From: Siderastrea radians
Lineage: Eukaryota > Cnidaria > Anthozoa > Scleractinia > Rhizangiidae
DNA: 64,000 bases
NCBI GenBank assembly: GCA_964017195.1
Contig: OZ024889.1
Span: forward strand, 56,391,574 to 56,455,573
Direction: 5' to 3'
Made by a program: the position numbers and the translations under genes. Each line of letters starts with the position of its first letter. Within the stretch, counting starts at the first letter, position 1. Shown here piece after piece: positions 43,716 to 55,933 of the stretch. Below the pieces are notes generated by a model. It ran no database searches. It saw only the letters and a list, made by a program, of their open reading frames with translations, and was not told where the DNA came from.

Positions 43716-46574
43716 AAGTTGGAAAGATCTTAATAAATTTCAACTCAACTTTTTAGGCAATTTAGAGACAAATGTTTGATGGAAAGAAACGTAGAATAAT
43801 TGTAGTATTTTTCAGTAAGAAATATAGTCATGGAAACATTTCGAAAAATTTGGCACGAGTTTACCAGACGCTGTAACAGTTATTTTGTCAAGTTTGGTTG
43901 CTTTTTAGCTGAATTTAACCGAAGACATTTCGAAGAAGAACTTATGGAAGAAATCGGCCTACGAGACTTAATTCCTGCCATCAAGATTTTGTACGTTTTT
44001 ACGAACAAAATCAGCTTTTTTATGTGCATCTTTTCCGACCAAATAACTAAATGTCAAAAAAGAAATAAAAATAGCCATTTCTTTCCATTTTTGCTTATAA
44101 AAATTGGAAAAAAGTTGGCGATAATGTCCATATCTTTCCGAAATCGACACTTTAGAATATCCCAAGTTATTTTAGAACGTGTTTATGTTGTCTCTTCCTT
44201 CATGAAGCCGTGAACGTTTACATGATTTGAAAAGTATGGAAAATTGGAAATAAGGAAAGTTTAAATTTGGCAGTATATTTTATTGTGTATAACTTCAGGT
44301 TAATCGAATCACTGAAAGTGAAGTTTAGTACACAATTTTTAAATGAACTTTTACTGTTTATGAAACAACAGTAATTTTGCCTGCGTGCAATTTCCAAACC
44401 ATGATTTTTTGACGTGTTTCTTTGATCGTTTCCCTCATGAAACCATGAAAGTTTGCATGTTTAAATTTGGCAACGTAGAAATTTGGAAAGCCTGGAAATT
44501 TCAAAATTTGGAAAGTTTAAAATTGTCATACCTTTAAAACTTCCTGCTTACTCACGCCACCAAAACTGGTAGTAAACAATTTCAAAGAGTCCATGATCAG
44601 TAGTTTCGTCTGCGTGGGTTGTATAGTTGTGCCTCTTGCTCACGCAATATGTAAAGATTTCCGCTGCTCTGTGTTTTTCCCGCACAACTGTCCACCGGTC
44701 CATTTCCTAGCGAAAATGTCAAGATTGGAAGCTTAAGACTTTCTGTGCAATTTGAATTAATGCCATTTAGAAAAAGGGACAGACTGTAGAGTTCAATCGT
44801 GTGGATTGGGGGAGTATATACAAATTGCAAAGCTATTAGTATCTCCTCATTTTCCGTATGGCTATTTTTCTCGAATAGTATAGGACGTTTAAAGTTGTGA
44901 CAGAGGTTTCGAAACTGCGGTGGGACAAATATATGGCGCAAAACACAGTTCACAGGGATCCAATGTGCCATAATTCTGGTATATTTTATGTTTAAAATAT
45001 TCACAACCACCAAACCTAAGGCTCTGGGAAAAATATACAATGATAAAATTTTAAAAAATGGGGACAGTTGTCTTTGCAGCTTTTCTGAATTTTTCAGCAA
45101 ACCTGCTTTGACAAAGGGTACAAATACGACTACTTCATGCCTTCCTGAGTACAGCTACATCCCTAAAATTTTATCAGTAGAATCATTTTTTTGGTTTGCT
45201 TTCTCTGTCATATAAAAATTATATAATATGTAAGGCACGTGGTGTAGTTCAAATGACATTTGAGGTTGTGGATGAAATCGTATCAGAGAAATGAGTAGCA
45301 GCTCAAATCAAAGCTGTTTGGCAATACTTAACCGTTATTTTCGTTGCTTCATTGATCATAAATGTTTGTCAGTTTTTGGCAACGTCATTATTTTAGCACA
45401 GTCATAAGTTATTGAACCTTGTACCTCTCGCTACAAACGATCCATGACATTACTAAAGATAAATACGGAAAAGATATTCCATAAGAACTGCTCTGCCGCT
45501 GGAAAAAAAAAACAAATCTACACTACTAAGCACGAACGTCTAATTTTTTTTTTAAGTTGCATGCACGAGTTTTGACACGCAGTCCTTCATATGAAACTGC
45601 ATTCACTGAAAGCCATTGGACCGGTAAAGTTGGCGAAACAAATATCTAATAAAATTTAGTACTGGGGTAACTAAACGTTCCTATAAACTCAGAAAAAGAA
45701 AAATTAAAGAACGAAAGGCAAACTTCTAGCGAGGCATGTCTTTATTGAAATCTTAACCCAATTGTTGAGCTTTGAGTGAAACCGGTAAGCTTAACCGGTA
45801 ATCTTAACCGCTGGGTGAGCTTAGAGTGAAACCGATAGAGTGAAAAAGGTAATGTGGCGCTAATGTGGATGACATTTTGAAGTGCAACCACTCAAATGGA
45901 AGCTCTCAAGTGGTAGTTAAGTTTTGTGGCTTTTGTTTTACAATACACCATGGCACAAAATTTGAAGATTCTGTATAGCTTCGGTCTTGACCTAGTTTGG
46001 GAATTAGATCTGCTTGAAGGTCTACGAATGGGCTCAAATTCTCTAAATAGTTTTAATTGATAATTAATACTAGTTTTATTATCACAAAAATAACAGGTAG
46101 TATTCGAAATCAATGATTTGAGAAATTACCAGACGTGTAAACATTAATTACGTCATATGAGCTGTTCCTTTCTTCAGATTTGTTTCAAATGACAAACTTT
46201 AATAGCCTTACCAAAAGTCACAATGTTTCTTGCGTACATCTAAAGCTAAGGTCTGGATTACGATAATCGAAAACTGTTTTCTCAGTCAAGGAAAAAACGG
46301 TCCGAGTTATTTGCGTACTCCTTTCTCTTTCTGAGTCATTCACGGTGCACAATACTAAAAATCACCGTGAAAGCCTCTTCATCTGAAAAGCTGAAATAAT
46401 CCACTTGAGATCGCCACCAAAACACTACTACTACTGATATATAATTTCGGAGTTTAAATTGGAGTTCCTTGAGCTTTGAAGGAAGAGAGCTTGTTGTAAG
46501 TAGCGATAGTATGTAGTGATCGCTAACAGACTCCACAGATCTTTATGTTCTTCGACCTCAAGTCTCACCGCATT

Positions 46575-46618
46575 TCTGTTGTTGTTGTTGTTGTTGTTGT
46601 TGTTATTGTTGTTGTTGG
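46575..46618. repeat. (GTT)n microsatellite
   Basis: About fourteen GTT units with one ATT interruption. Confidence 0.9.
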
Positions 46619-47922
46619 ACTAGACCGCCTCATTTATTTAAAGTATTTTTTCTGTGCTTCAAACTTTTCACGACTTAAAAGCCACATGTTCATCAGTTTT
46701 TAACCTTCTCTGCAGAAGTTTAATTTGATTCAACACTCTTTCTGAGCTCCTAAAGTACTTGCGATGCTTCCCTAGCAGTTACAGGATTAACAACTGAGTA
46801 GTTGTCACATGGTCAATTTTGGCCTGTAGAAGATTCGTGAACCAAGTGAGGCAATGAGGCAATAATACGTAATAATTGCAGTATGTTACAACGACATATG
46901 CCTGTGCCTACTTTATTCTTTGTTATGGGTAACCTCCCTGGCGTTTCTGCCACAAAGGATCCGCAAAATAACTTCTTGTTTTATCCTATGCCAAATTCCA
47001 CGGTTTTGTCAACGTAAGGCTCATTTTAGAAAAGTGAAAAATGGGTGTCGTATTGCTCAAACTGAAAAAAATATTTGTTTGTTTGTTTATCACTAATGTA
47101 TTTATTTATTTTATTCTTTTTTCGTAAACAAAGCCTCTGGGGTGGTCTGCCAAATTCACTCTTTGCCTTTCAGGTGTTTCAGGTAATTAATGACCATGAA
47201 TCGTAAAGAGACAATGGAACAGACGTCGTTAAGTGTAAACTCGAATGAGCTATTTGGAAAACAGGAAGACAAGATTTTGTTTTCTGCATGTTTAAATATT
47301 CTATTTACGTTTTATTTGCCAGGAATTTCACAAAGCCAAGATCACTCCAGAATCACGCCACTCGGAATAGGAGCCGGTGTTGAACAACACGTCCGAGAGT
47401 TCAATGGTGGCAGTTGTAACTACGTAGGCGGATTTGATTATTCGTGAATGAGTTATATACTCAACCTTACGAGCAATATACCCGAGTTTGTTTGTAACTG
47501 CACGCATATATATATGTTGGACCGCGGGGGAACCCCCTACTATGATGTTCTGTCCGCAAAATCACGCGAACTGGCCAAGCGACAGCTATAAATGGCATAA
47601 ATGAGCACTAAACACACTTAAAAACTGTTTAAATTTAAATTCAAGCGTCATTAGAACCGTTTTTGCTTTAACTTTTACGCTTTGTTTAATTATGTCATTG
47701 AAACTGGTAGCAATTTCATTGTGTGGGTGTAAATATCCTTAACATGCGTCTATGGAGATTGTGATGTCGCAAGCGTTATGGTGATTCTTTTTTCTTGGTC
47801 GCTATCGTAACTTTTTGTAAATATGCTGACTAAGTGAATGCATCTTTTGGTTCAAACCTTTCCCCTAATATATTTTAAGCAATGTGGAAATCGGTGACAT
47901 CAATGTCCCTCACGATTGACTC

Positions 47923-47930
47923 TATTTAAG
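47923..47930 (+). promoter_or_regulatory. Candidate TATA box of IL-17-like gene A
   Basis: TATTTAAG lies 96 bases before the start codon, leaving about 65 bases of 5' UTR if transcription begins 25-30 bases downstream. The paralogue at 55848 has a stronger TATAAA in the equivalent place. Confidence 0.45.
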
Positions 47931-48018
47931 GCCCTCCGCGACTGTTACTTACCAGCACTCTACCACCAGAACGAACGATCAAACAACTGAGAAGAATCCA
48001 TCGACGTCAGACGAAACA

Positions 48019-48975
48019 ATGTTCAGAGCTTTACGTCTGGTAAGTTTTTGTTTCTCTTCTTACAGAAGGTACGGCTTTCAAAGATCTTGTTTCCATATAC
48101 ATTTTTATTTTTTGGGTTTTTTTGTCAAAAGCCAACTGAATGGCCCAGAATTTATTCAAGCTGAAATCGATAGTTTATGACGTCCAGAGGAAAAAGTGTC
48201 TGTCGTAGACTTTGTGAGTTTTGTGAATGTCAACTTGTTTACTATTGGATCCCTTTTAATTTAAATCAGTAGCCGTATGCGTTTGTCTCCTTTTTTTCTT
48301 GTTTATTTGTTTTCGTTTCGTTTTGTTTTGTTTTCTCTTTAAGACGACAGGGAACAATCAGGAAGTGTTTTGATGAAGTGTTTTTAACATTCTGATAAGC
48401 CCGTGTTACTAAGACAAGGAAAATGAAATAATTAATTAAGAGACTATGAACAAAACTCTTGAAATTCCAATTGTATTCCAATTCGATAGGTTGCCATCGG
48501 CCTTTCTCTTATCACCACGAGCTCATCACTGAAAAAAGGCCGCAGGAACTGGCGGAGTTTAGCCAGCTGTCTCCGGATGGACACATCGGAGCAAACGAAC
48601 GTATCATCCCATAAAGTCATCCGATTTCTTCACGAGAACCATTACATGTTCGTGCCACCCTCCAACCCGCCCACACCACGCCAAGTAAACCCAGTGTTTA
48701 GGTCGGCCCATCGAAGCACAAGAGATATGACAGCCGCCGCAGAGCGTGAAGCAAAGTGCCCTTTTAAATTTCAAGTAAGGGACTCTGCAGTTGATGGGAA
48801 TGGGTACCTAACTATACCAAGGTTTCTGAGTGTTGCTATATGCCCAGATTGTCCTGCTAACTGTCAGAAGGTGATGTATACACACCAGTTGTTGATCAGG
48901 AAATGCAAGAACGTTTGGATGTGGACAGAGAAGACTCTGCCAGTTGCCTATGTCTGGATGCAACAAGACCATTGA
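48019..48975 (+). CDS. IL-17-like secreted cytokine A, two exons, 168 aa
   Basis: Exon 1 (48019-48039) encodes seven residues and ends at CTG/GTAAGT. Exon 2 (48490-48975, acceptor GATAG) continues in phase 0. The join creates a signal peptide (MFRALRLVAIGLSLITT), followed by NWRSLASCLRM. The mature part has the IL-17 cystine-knot pattern: CPF at C97, IPRFLSVAICPDCPANC with C125, C128 and C132, then C146 near RKCKNVWMW and a VAYVWMQQ end. C34 in ASCL is shared with the paralogue. IL-17 family proteins are secreted dimeric cytokines in immune and epithelial signalling; receptor and function here are unknown. It converges with cytokine B about 4 kb downstream. Confidence 0.8.
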
Positions 48976-49816
48976 TCGTGAGGTGTCATTCATTTACAAA
49001 CTATGACTAAACAAAAGGGCCCCTTTATATGTTCCTTTTATATGTAAATGCTGTAATTTACTCGAAGCAAGAAGGAATGTAGCTAGTTGTGTTTGTATTT
49101 AAATGCTGTATATATTACATTTGAGGGAGATGTCTAACAATTTTAAGCTCAATCCACAGGTTTGCTTGCTTAAAAAACTGGCGTTTTAAGTTATTTCGGA
49201 ATTGTATTAAGGAGGTGTATATTTTTGGGATAAGCAAATTAATACTTATTTTTACACAACTAGATATAAAAGGAAAACGTTCCTGCTTAAGTATTCTTAT
49301 ACATACATTGTGCACTGTACATGTGCACACTTCCCGATGAATCTCTCTGTTGGGGAACAAATAAGTACCTTTTGAGGGGGCATTAATGACTATTTGACGG
49401 TTTCAAAGCATACTGTTCTGCCAGTTGGCGTTTTTGGTTTTTCTTTCACTTTCACTTGCAATTTTGGCTAGCCCTTTTAATTGGGCCTTTCATAGCGATC
49501 AAACGCAAAGAGTACGTCACTTCCGGTTTTTTTTCAGACCCTTGACGTTTGAATCAGTTCAAACATTTACGAGTGTGAATTCCGTATGAAAACGGTGCAC
49601 AAAATATTTTAGCAAACCGAGTTTCGCACCGGTAAAACATGTGGATGGCAGTTACTTCATTTTGAACAGATACTCAACGTAAAAAGCTTAAGTTTTCAGA
49701 AACGGCGTTAAGTTTTTTTGTTAAAGTGGAGCTTTCCACATTTGTCTCATTTTTCTTTGCAAAATTATGGCGAGCACTGCGCACGCGTTGTACGTTTTAT
49801 TTTAACGCTGTGAGAT

Positions 49817-49922
49817 TGGGCCTGAGCTCATTCTCGACTCTAGAGCTCTTCTCTTTTTGCGCATGACGGAGGACACAGTTATTGCAACTGGGAATTGTTC
49901 TGGAATCGAGAATGGGCCTAGG
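49817..49922. repeat. Inverted-repeat element, about 105 bp
   Basis: GGGCCTGAGCTCATTCTCGA and, inverted, TCGAGAATGGGCCTAGGC bracket a short interior. MITE-like and non-coding. Confidence 0.5.
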
Positions 49923-50884
49923 CTGTGCCTCGTCGTTTAACACTCTCCATGTCACACATTGAGTCGTTTTAAATGATCGAAACTTGTTTTCCTAAAACTG
50001 CGTGACCATTATTTAAACGGATGCTAAGTTTTCAGCTGTACTTCCCGTGTTGCTGTTTGTTGTACTGTTACCAGGTGGCTCTATAACGTCCCCCGCATCC
50101 CCCACTTGGGAAAAAAAACTACTGCGGAGATGAGGAGGTCAACTATTCTGTGTGAAGGGAATTTTTCTTTTCTTTTCAAGCTTTTTCCCTTATCTGGAAG
50201 AGATTCTCTGGTTTATTATCTAGTCCCATTTTTAGTTCACTGAAAAATACCTGCGTTATTTAACGTAGTTATTACTGATAATTTATTCACTACAATGAAT
50301 ATGTAGTCAGGATACTAGGCATGCAAGGTTGATCGTTGTCACTAGAAAGTTGAAAATGTAAATGTAAATTGAAAATGTAAATGTAGATTTAAAACTATGA
50401 GTTTTATTTTCAATATATTGAAAGCTGAATAATATTGTTAATAGCGAGATTTTGTCCCTCTTTGTTGATCGAATGAGGAAGAATGAATAAAATAACTTTT
50501 GCTGTAAACAATGCTCCGATACAATTTGAATGGAATAAAACAATTCGCTTGAGATAATTTTCGACTGCATTCAATGTCTTTTAGTGTAGCTATTACTCCT
50601 TTCTATGAGTGCTAGTGAACTCTGTCTGACGGTCAGTTGACTGACGGTCAGTTGACTCAGTTGACTGATTGACCGACGTATGACCAACTACCAACCCACC
50701 GACCAGCTGATCGATTTGGGAAACTGTAAACCGCAGAAAAAATATACATCGTAAGCAGAACATTTATAAACCTTGTGAAGAATCCCAGTTGGAATGTGAA
50801 GGGTTGGCTGTATACATTAGCGTAGTCAGGGACCTGAACTCTTAGCTACCGTGAGAAGGGGACTGGAACCCCTTGTTAGGAGCA

Positions 50885-51010
50885 TCGTCCCCGTTCTCGT
50901 CCCCAGGGCCGCCTGGCCTTCTTAGTCGCCAGGGCCTGGTCCCCTTGCCCAGGCGCCGCCGGCTGAGAGGGCCAGGTGGATCTGGGGACGAGAAGTACAA
51001 GGACGGAGGC
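50885..51010. repeat. GC-rich foldback element
   Basis: CGTCCCCGTTCTCGTCCCCAG pairs with CTGGGGACGAGAAGTACAAGGACG, and GGCCGCCTGGCC and CAGGGCCTGG boxes recur inside. Its base composition stands out from the AT-rich surroundings, so the overlapping frames on both strands are not trusted. Confidence 0.65.
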
Positions 51011-51276
51011 ATGGCTGCTACCCCACATAAGGTTTTCTTGAATTTTTCGAGACTATTTTTCATCAGTACCTACCGCTTGCAATAGCTGTAAGCATATTCC
51101 TCATTTTGACATTAGTTTGGTGAGAATCGGTTGCTATGATTACGAGATATGACGTCATAAGTATTAGGTGGTTACAGGCTCACAACAGCGCCGCAACCCA
51201 TAATACATACTTCTTCTTGTTGAGTACATCAGAGGCTTCCTACCAAAAGTAAAATCTTTTCGCGAAATCCAACATC

Positions 51277-51301
51277 AGATAGAATAGAATAGAATAGAAT
51301 A
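51277..51301. repeat. (AATAG)n short tandem repeat
   Basis: Four to five AATAG units followed by AAAATTTATTGAG. Confidence 0.8.
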
Positions 51302-51564
51302 AAATTTATTGAGTTCCCCAGAGGGATCTTCATACTCAATTTACAAGATTTTAAAATAGAAAAATGTTAATAATTTACCTTAAAAAATAGATTAAAAAAA
51401 CAGATAAAAAAATCTAGATAATTGGATTCTTCCTGTCCAAACTGGGGGAAATCAGGATCTAAAAATGGATAATGTATGGTCAAAAATGGTGGCAAAAAAA
51501 GGAAACGCAGGCCATTGCGTCATTTAAGAATGTTCTTTTTATTCTGAGGTACCGCTAGCTATGC

Positions 51565-51780
51565 GTATTCTTTTCTGATCTGTGTTAAAGAGAAACGCTC
51601 CGGATTATGAATGCGAAGCATATGCATACCGCTCTGAATATGATCCGATGAATCCTTCACTGGTGGGATCATATGGGTTCATAATCCGTTTTGGCATTCT
51701 AGTAAAGAAACGCAAAATCTGGTTTAGGATTAAAAGAAATCCGGATTTAGAGTTTGTTAAAGAAACGACAAACCAATGAG
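51565..51780. mobile_element. Decayed relative of the 20829-21509 transposon
   Basis: TTAAAGAGAAACGCTCCGGAT at one side and GTAAAGAAACGCAAAATCTGG plus AAATCCGGATTTAGAG at the other share the GAAACGC and ATCCGGAT vocabulary of the element in the 19132 gene. The ends are not intact. Confidence 0.5.
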
Positions 51781-52951
51781 GAGTGGTGGACTTCCTTTAG
51801 CTTTCATTGTTTGGCTCGATGTAACAAGACATTAGTAATGTCATCAGAATTCCAACAAGCATGACGAACTATGGTACCCTGGAACGTCCCCCATCGTGGT
51901 ACAAGCGCGGGAAGGGGGGGGGGGATGGATCCCATTGTGTTTTTGTTGTGTTACAATATTTCAAAAACAACTCATTCTTAGAGTCATGATTTGGAATGAG
52001 AGATATGGCAGCCAGTTTCACTAATCCAGCTTGCACAAAAAATGGCAAAATCATTTTTCTTACTTATTTTTAGCCCAAAAGATTAATTAGAGTTTGGTAT
52101 TGGTATTCTTACTCTGGGGCGCAACGTTGTGCACAGTTTAGAGGGCACTGCTGGATTGATTGGTCTAACCACCAAAACTAACAGCTGGTCTTAAACCGGC
52201 TAAAACGTGTGGACAATGCGAGCAAATCGAATTCCCATTCACTGGAAAGACAATGCTTCAATTTATTAGTCAACAGTACTTTATTCATGACTTGCCTGTT
52301 TACAAACACAGCAATGGAACAAATATCACGTATTACCTTTACTCAAAATTTAGTTTTGGTCTTATGATATGAAATATTCATATATACTAGTTTCTTTTGC
52401 GGCTTTTAACGACAAAATGTTTCGAAGTTATGAATCTCGTTTATTATTTTTTTAATGAGAAAAGTTAATGTCAACTGACGGCGATACCTTTATAAAAGAA
52501 AATTTAGTCTAAACTTACAGAATACAAATTTAAAACTTGCTTTTTTACTTCGCTCCTGATCAATATCGTTAGAACACAGCTTGAATTTTGAATCATATAA
52601 AGACAATGTGGTATTAGACTTTTCCCTTCAAATCTTGCGTTTTTTACGGCCGTCAATCAGAAATACGTCGACAACGGACGTGTAAAACTGAAACCAACCA
52701 GTTGGATAAAAAACAAAACTAATCACAGCCTGCGAACGTGACTTTTTGATCCCATTCAGAAAAACATCTTTACGATTGTGGACAGAGGTAAAAATCTCTG
52801 TTGTTGGTTAGCCTTGCACTTCAGAGTCGTATATTATATTGAAAAGGTGCAAAAATGGTGAATGACTAGGTAAAATATATTCGTGTGCGATGCAGCATTC
52901 AACTTATTGACCAGGATCGTAGTTTTTAATCATGCAAAAGACCGCTTAAAT

Positions 52952-55848
52952 TTATTGCTCCAAAACATAGGCAACTCTCACGTCGTGGTCCTCCCACAAC
53001 CAAAAATCGTGGCATTTTTTTCGAAGCAGCCGCTGAGTGAAAACCACGGGCTTACACCTGACGTCACAGCCCTTGCAAGTGGCGTTGCTTACAAACCTTG
53101 GCACGGTGTCAATCAAATCTTTCACTTCAATCTTGTAAGGACATTTTCCAGTAAAAAGCGCTGGAGGTTGGCTAACAGCTCTTTTAATCCTTGGCTTTGG
53201 CGTGAGTTGTACTTTTGGTGGAAGGATTGACTGGGGGACGATCAGGTAACCATGGCTTTGAATGAACTTCAGAATGTCATCTGAAGATGTTTGTGTGGCG
53301 CCCATCTGTAGGCAGCTTGCTAAGGCTGACCAATCTTGACCACAAGGCAAGCTTGTTGCGACAAAACAAAACATCGCTAATTGAAGGGCCTGTTATTTAG
53401 AGGGGGGAAGAAGTATATAATCAGTATACAATTATGATAAATTTAAATGCAACGTGCAGAAAAAGCCAAACAAATTGCAAAGTTCGAAACAGAATACTTT
53501 TAGTGTAATGTCTATGAACCTATATACCGGTCCATTCACCAAGAGTAGTATTTGTACAATACACCGTGTAAAAACGTGTCATGATTGGTCCAGAGCAGTT
53601 TGTTATTAGCGTACAGACGCACAAATGACGTCACGAATGGTTGGAACTACAGTGCGCCAAGAGGACGAAAATTGTCAAAGCTCTTTGCATTTTCCGGACT
53701 CAAAACAATGACAAATTTTTTCCAATACAGGAAATTTTTAATGCTGAGAGTAGAAAATTAATTTTTCATTTAGCTGATTATCCCGGGATTAAACTCTGAA
53801 GTAAAAATATATCAGGCTATTTGGCCTTGTGACGAGGACAACATATATATTTGCTCGTCGTGGAGTGACTTAAAGCCGAGAGCATCCATCTATTCTGTTT
53901 ACTTTTTAAGAAAGAAAGAAGGTTAGTTTCGAAACTTCGTGTTTGTTTTCTAAATCATTTCTGATTGGAAACATAAAGATGCTCCCGACTATGCCTACAC
54001 TGAACTGATTTTTCTTATGTTAAAATTGTATAAGGCGAATAAGCGCCGGTTCTGTCCTTAATAATGCAAAGAAGACATCCAACGTGGTAAGAAGATTTGT
54101 TCGCACCACCTTTAGAATTTTTGTGTGCACTGTTAGAGTAGGTAATCATATATATGGCCACATGCTGAATCTATTTACGAAACATCAACCGGAAGGTGAC
54201 GCATTCAATAAGGATATTGAAAAGAGTTAAATGAAAACTGGCAAAATATTTATTGATGATTTTGAGGAACGAATTAAACTTTGCCCCGTATCAATCGATT
54301 TGGGATTGGAAGAGACAGACTAAAGATTTGCGGAAGCACTGTGATTGGATGAGGGATGTTGCAGGCAAGAGTTTGAGAAGAGGACTAAACGCGGACAGTA
54401 TTTTGCAGAGAATGTGCAAAAACACATCAAACAACTTGCGTCATACTAAAGCCTTTGCCAAACCCGGAATAAATTGCCCAATCAGCTTTTGCGAAGTTCA
54501 AAGACGGTCTAGGCTTCAATTATCTATAATTTAGCTGAGGATTTAGTGTATCTTGTTATTATTAACTGCATGAAGATTCTTTTGCTCATAGCAAAGGCCG
54601 GAATCACAATTTACCTTTATTATTGTTATTTTTAGATTTTAAAACACTTTTACGTCCGACGACTTGAATGGCTTAGTGGCTTGTTTTTAATAACAGATAA
54701 CCTTATTCAGACCTGATTCTGGAATGTGTCTACATGTCAAGCCAGTAAAATCGTCTGATTTGTCCAATTTGTGCAGATCGAATCGTAAAAAAAATAATAG
54801 AAAAAGCAACGCGATGCTTTCACCGAGCCAGTTAACATAAATGAGAGACGATGAAACCTTCCTTACCTACAAAACGATCTCGTAAAACGATCGCAAAGTG
54901 CATATTTGTAAATTACCACTCTACATCAATCCATGAGCACTTACAAAAGCGCACCTTATGAGAATAATTCAAATAAGTAATTTAACAAGTTAGAGATGTC
55001 TCGTTTCATAATAACCAAGTTGAAAGTTAAGTAAGTGTTAAATATTACGCTCTCAAGTTCCAGTTCTCTCAAAATCTAGTGCTCTCCAAAATATAAGAAA
55101 TGATTCAAAGTGCTCTAAAAATCTTTCAATGCTGAAACTGCTCTCCGAATCTTAATTCTTGTTTTGATCTTGAATTGTGATATTCGAGGCCGTGCATTTT
55201 GATGACATGCATAGTTGAAGTTTGCAGATGTCTCACAAAAACCATTCCAGATATTGCCGAATAGCCGAAAAGCCGAACAACATCTCTAAATATTTGCACG
55301 TGTCCTAATGGAGAACCTCAAAGTGTATCTTCTCCGTGAATATTGATTGCTAGGTGATCATGACTATCTTCGTCACAACTGAAGCGTTAAACCGCCGATT
55401 CAAAAATCCATTGTCTTGTTAAAAAAAAAATCAATATCTAATCGCACAAAATTTTCCGGCAACAATACACGATGGTAAACTTAACAGCATTATATGTTTT
55501 TGTGGCGAATTACATGCTTTGCGAACTGCACATGTAATTAAGAAGATCATAACACAAGTCTACTTACGCTTCTGGCAATTGCAAAGAACTAAACTGAGTC
55601 AAGATACACAGCTGAATCCTATTTGTATGCAACTAATAGAAAAACTATTAACTAGAACTATGAGACTCAAACATGGTGTCAGAAATTCTTAAAACTACCA
55701 TTGAGAAATTAGTGGCAATAATTAAAATAATTTGAACTCGAATTTCATTCGCAAACCCAAATAACTCTAAAGAAAAGGATTAAAAAATACAGGAGTAAAC
55801 ATCAGAACAACTTATACTCACCACAAACACAAACTCACACTTGTACAT
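52952..55848 (-). CDS. IL-17-like secreted cytokine B, two exons, 154 aa
   Basis: Exon 1 (55822-55848) encodes nine residues and ends GTG/GTGAGT. Exon 2 (52952-53389, acceptor TAACAG) follows in phase 0 after a 2.4-kb intron. The joined N-terminus is a hydrophobic signal peptide (MYKCEFVFVALQLAMFCFVA), then DWSALASCLQM, matching NWRSLASCLRM of cytokine A. Six cysteines align with A: C35, C92 (CPY), C114, C117, C121 (ATCKGCDVRC) and C135, with VPRF before them and VAYVLEQ at the end. A basic RIKRAV stretch before the knot could be a processing site. The shared phase-0 intron inside the signal peptide argues for gene duplication. Exon 1 is inferred from phase, signal-peptide completion and the TATA box; exon 2 is secure. 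Confidence 0.78.
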
Positions 55849-55927
55849 TGTCGTCTCCGTATTACACCTGCAATAAGGTTCTCCTTGCTTTCGCCGGATT
55901 CTGAGGCAGGCATCGTGTTCTCCAGCC

Positions 55928-55933
55928 TTTATA
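55928..55933 (-). promoter_or_regulatory. TATA box of IL-17-like gene B
   Basis: On the minus strand CCTATAAAGGC lies 80 bases before the proposed start codon. This agrees with the exon-1 choice and places a start site near 55900. Confidence 0.55.

Larger units (their letters stand above)
43716..48018. other. 4.3-kb stretch without a supported gene
   Basis: It contains AT-rich DNA with TTTGGAAAG-type simple repeats (44460-44520) and a (GTT)n run at 46575-46618. The longest frame (44597-45100, minus) has no recognisable motif or splice context. A frame near 47190-47447 is short and unconvincing. Confidence 0.5.
48976..52951. other. Interval between the two convergent cytokine genes, no further gene seen
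   Basis: It holds 3' UTRs and several repeats: inverted boxes near 49817-49922, a TCAGTTGACTGACGG direct repeat at 50630-50690, a GC-rich foldback at 50885-51010 and a decayed transposon near 51565-51780. A candidate minus-strand polyadenylation signal for gene B (AATAAA) is at 52280-52285. Confidence 0.5.

Noticed and set aside
43258..43756. Repetitive frames on both strands (FLRPK and EISAA repeats)
   Set aside because: Both arise from the 27-bp palindromic array; open frames on both strands of a repeat are not evidence of coding.
44597..45100. 167-residue minus-strand frame
   Set aside because: Long by chance in AT-rich DNA; no motif, no splice context, odd composition.
47190..47447. 85-residue plus-strand frame upstream of cytokine A
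   Set aside because: Short, no motif, and its end does not join in phase to any credible exon.
54253..54534. 93-residue plus-strand frame in the intron of cytokine B
   Set aside because: Protein-like composition but no recognisable family, no flanking exon and antisense to the host gene; insufficient support.
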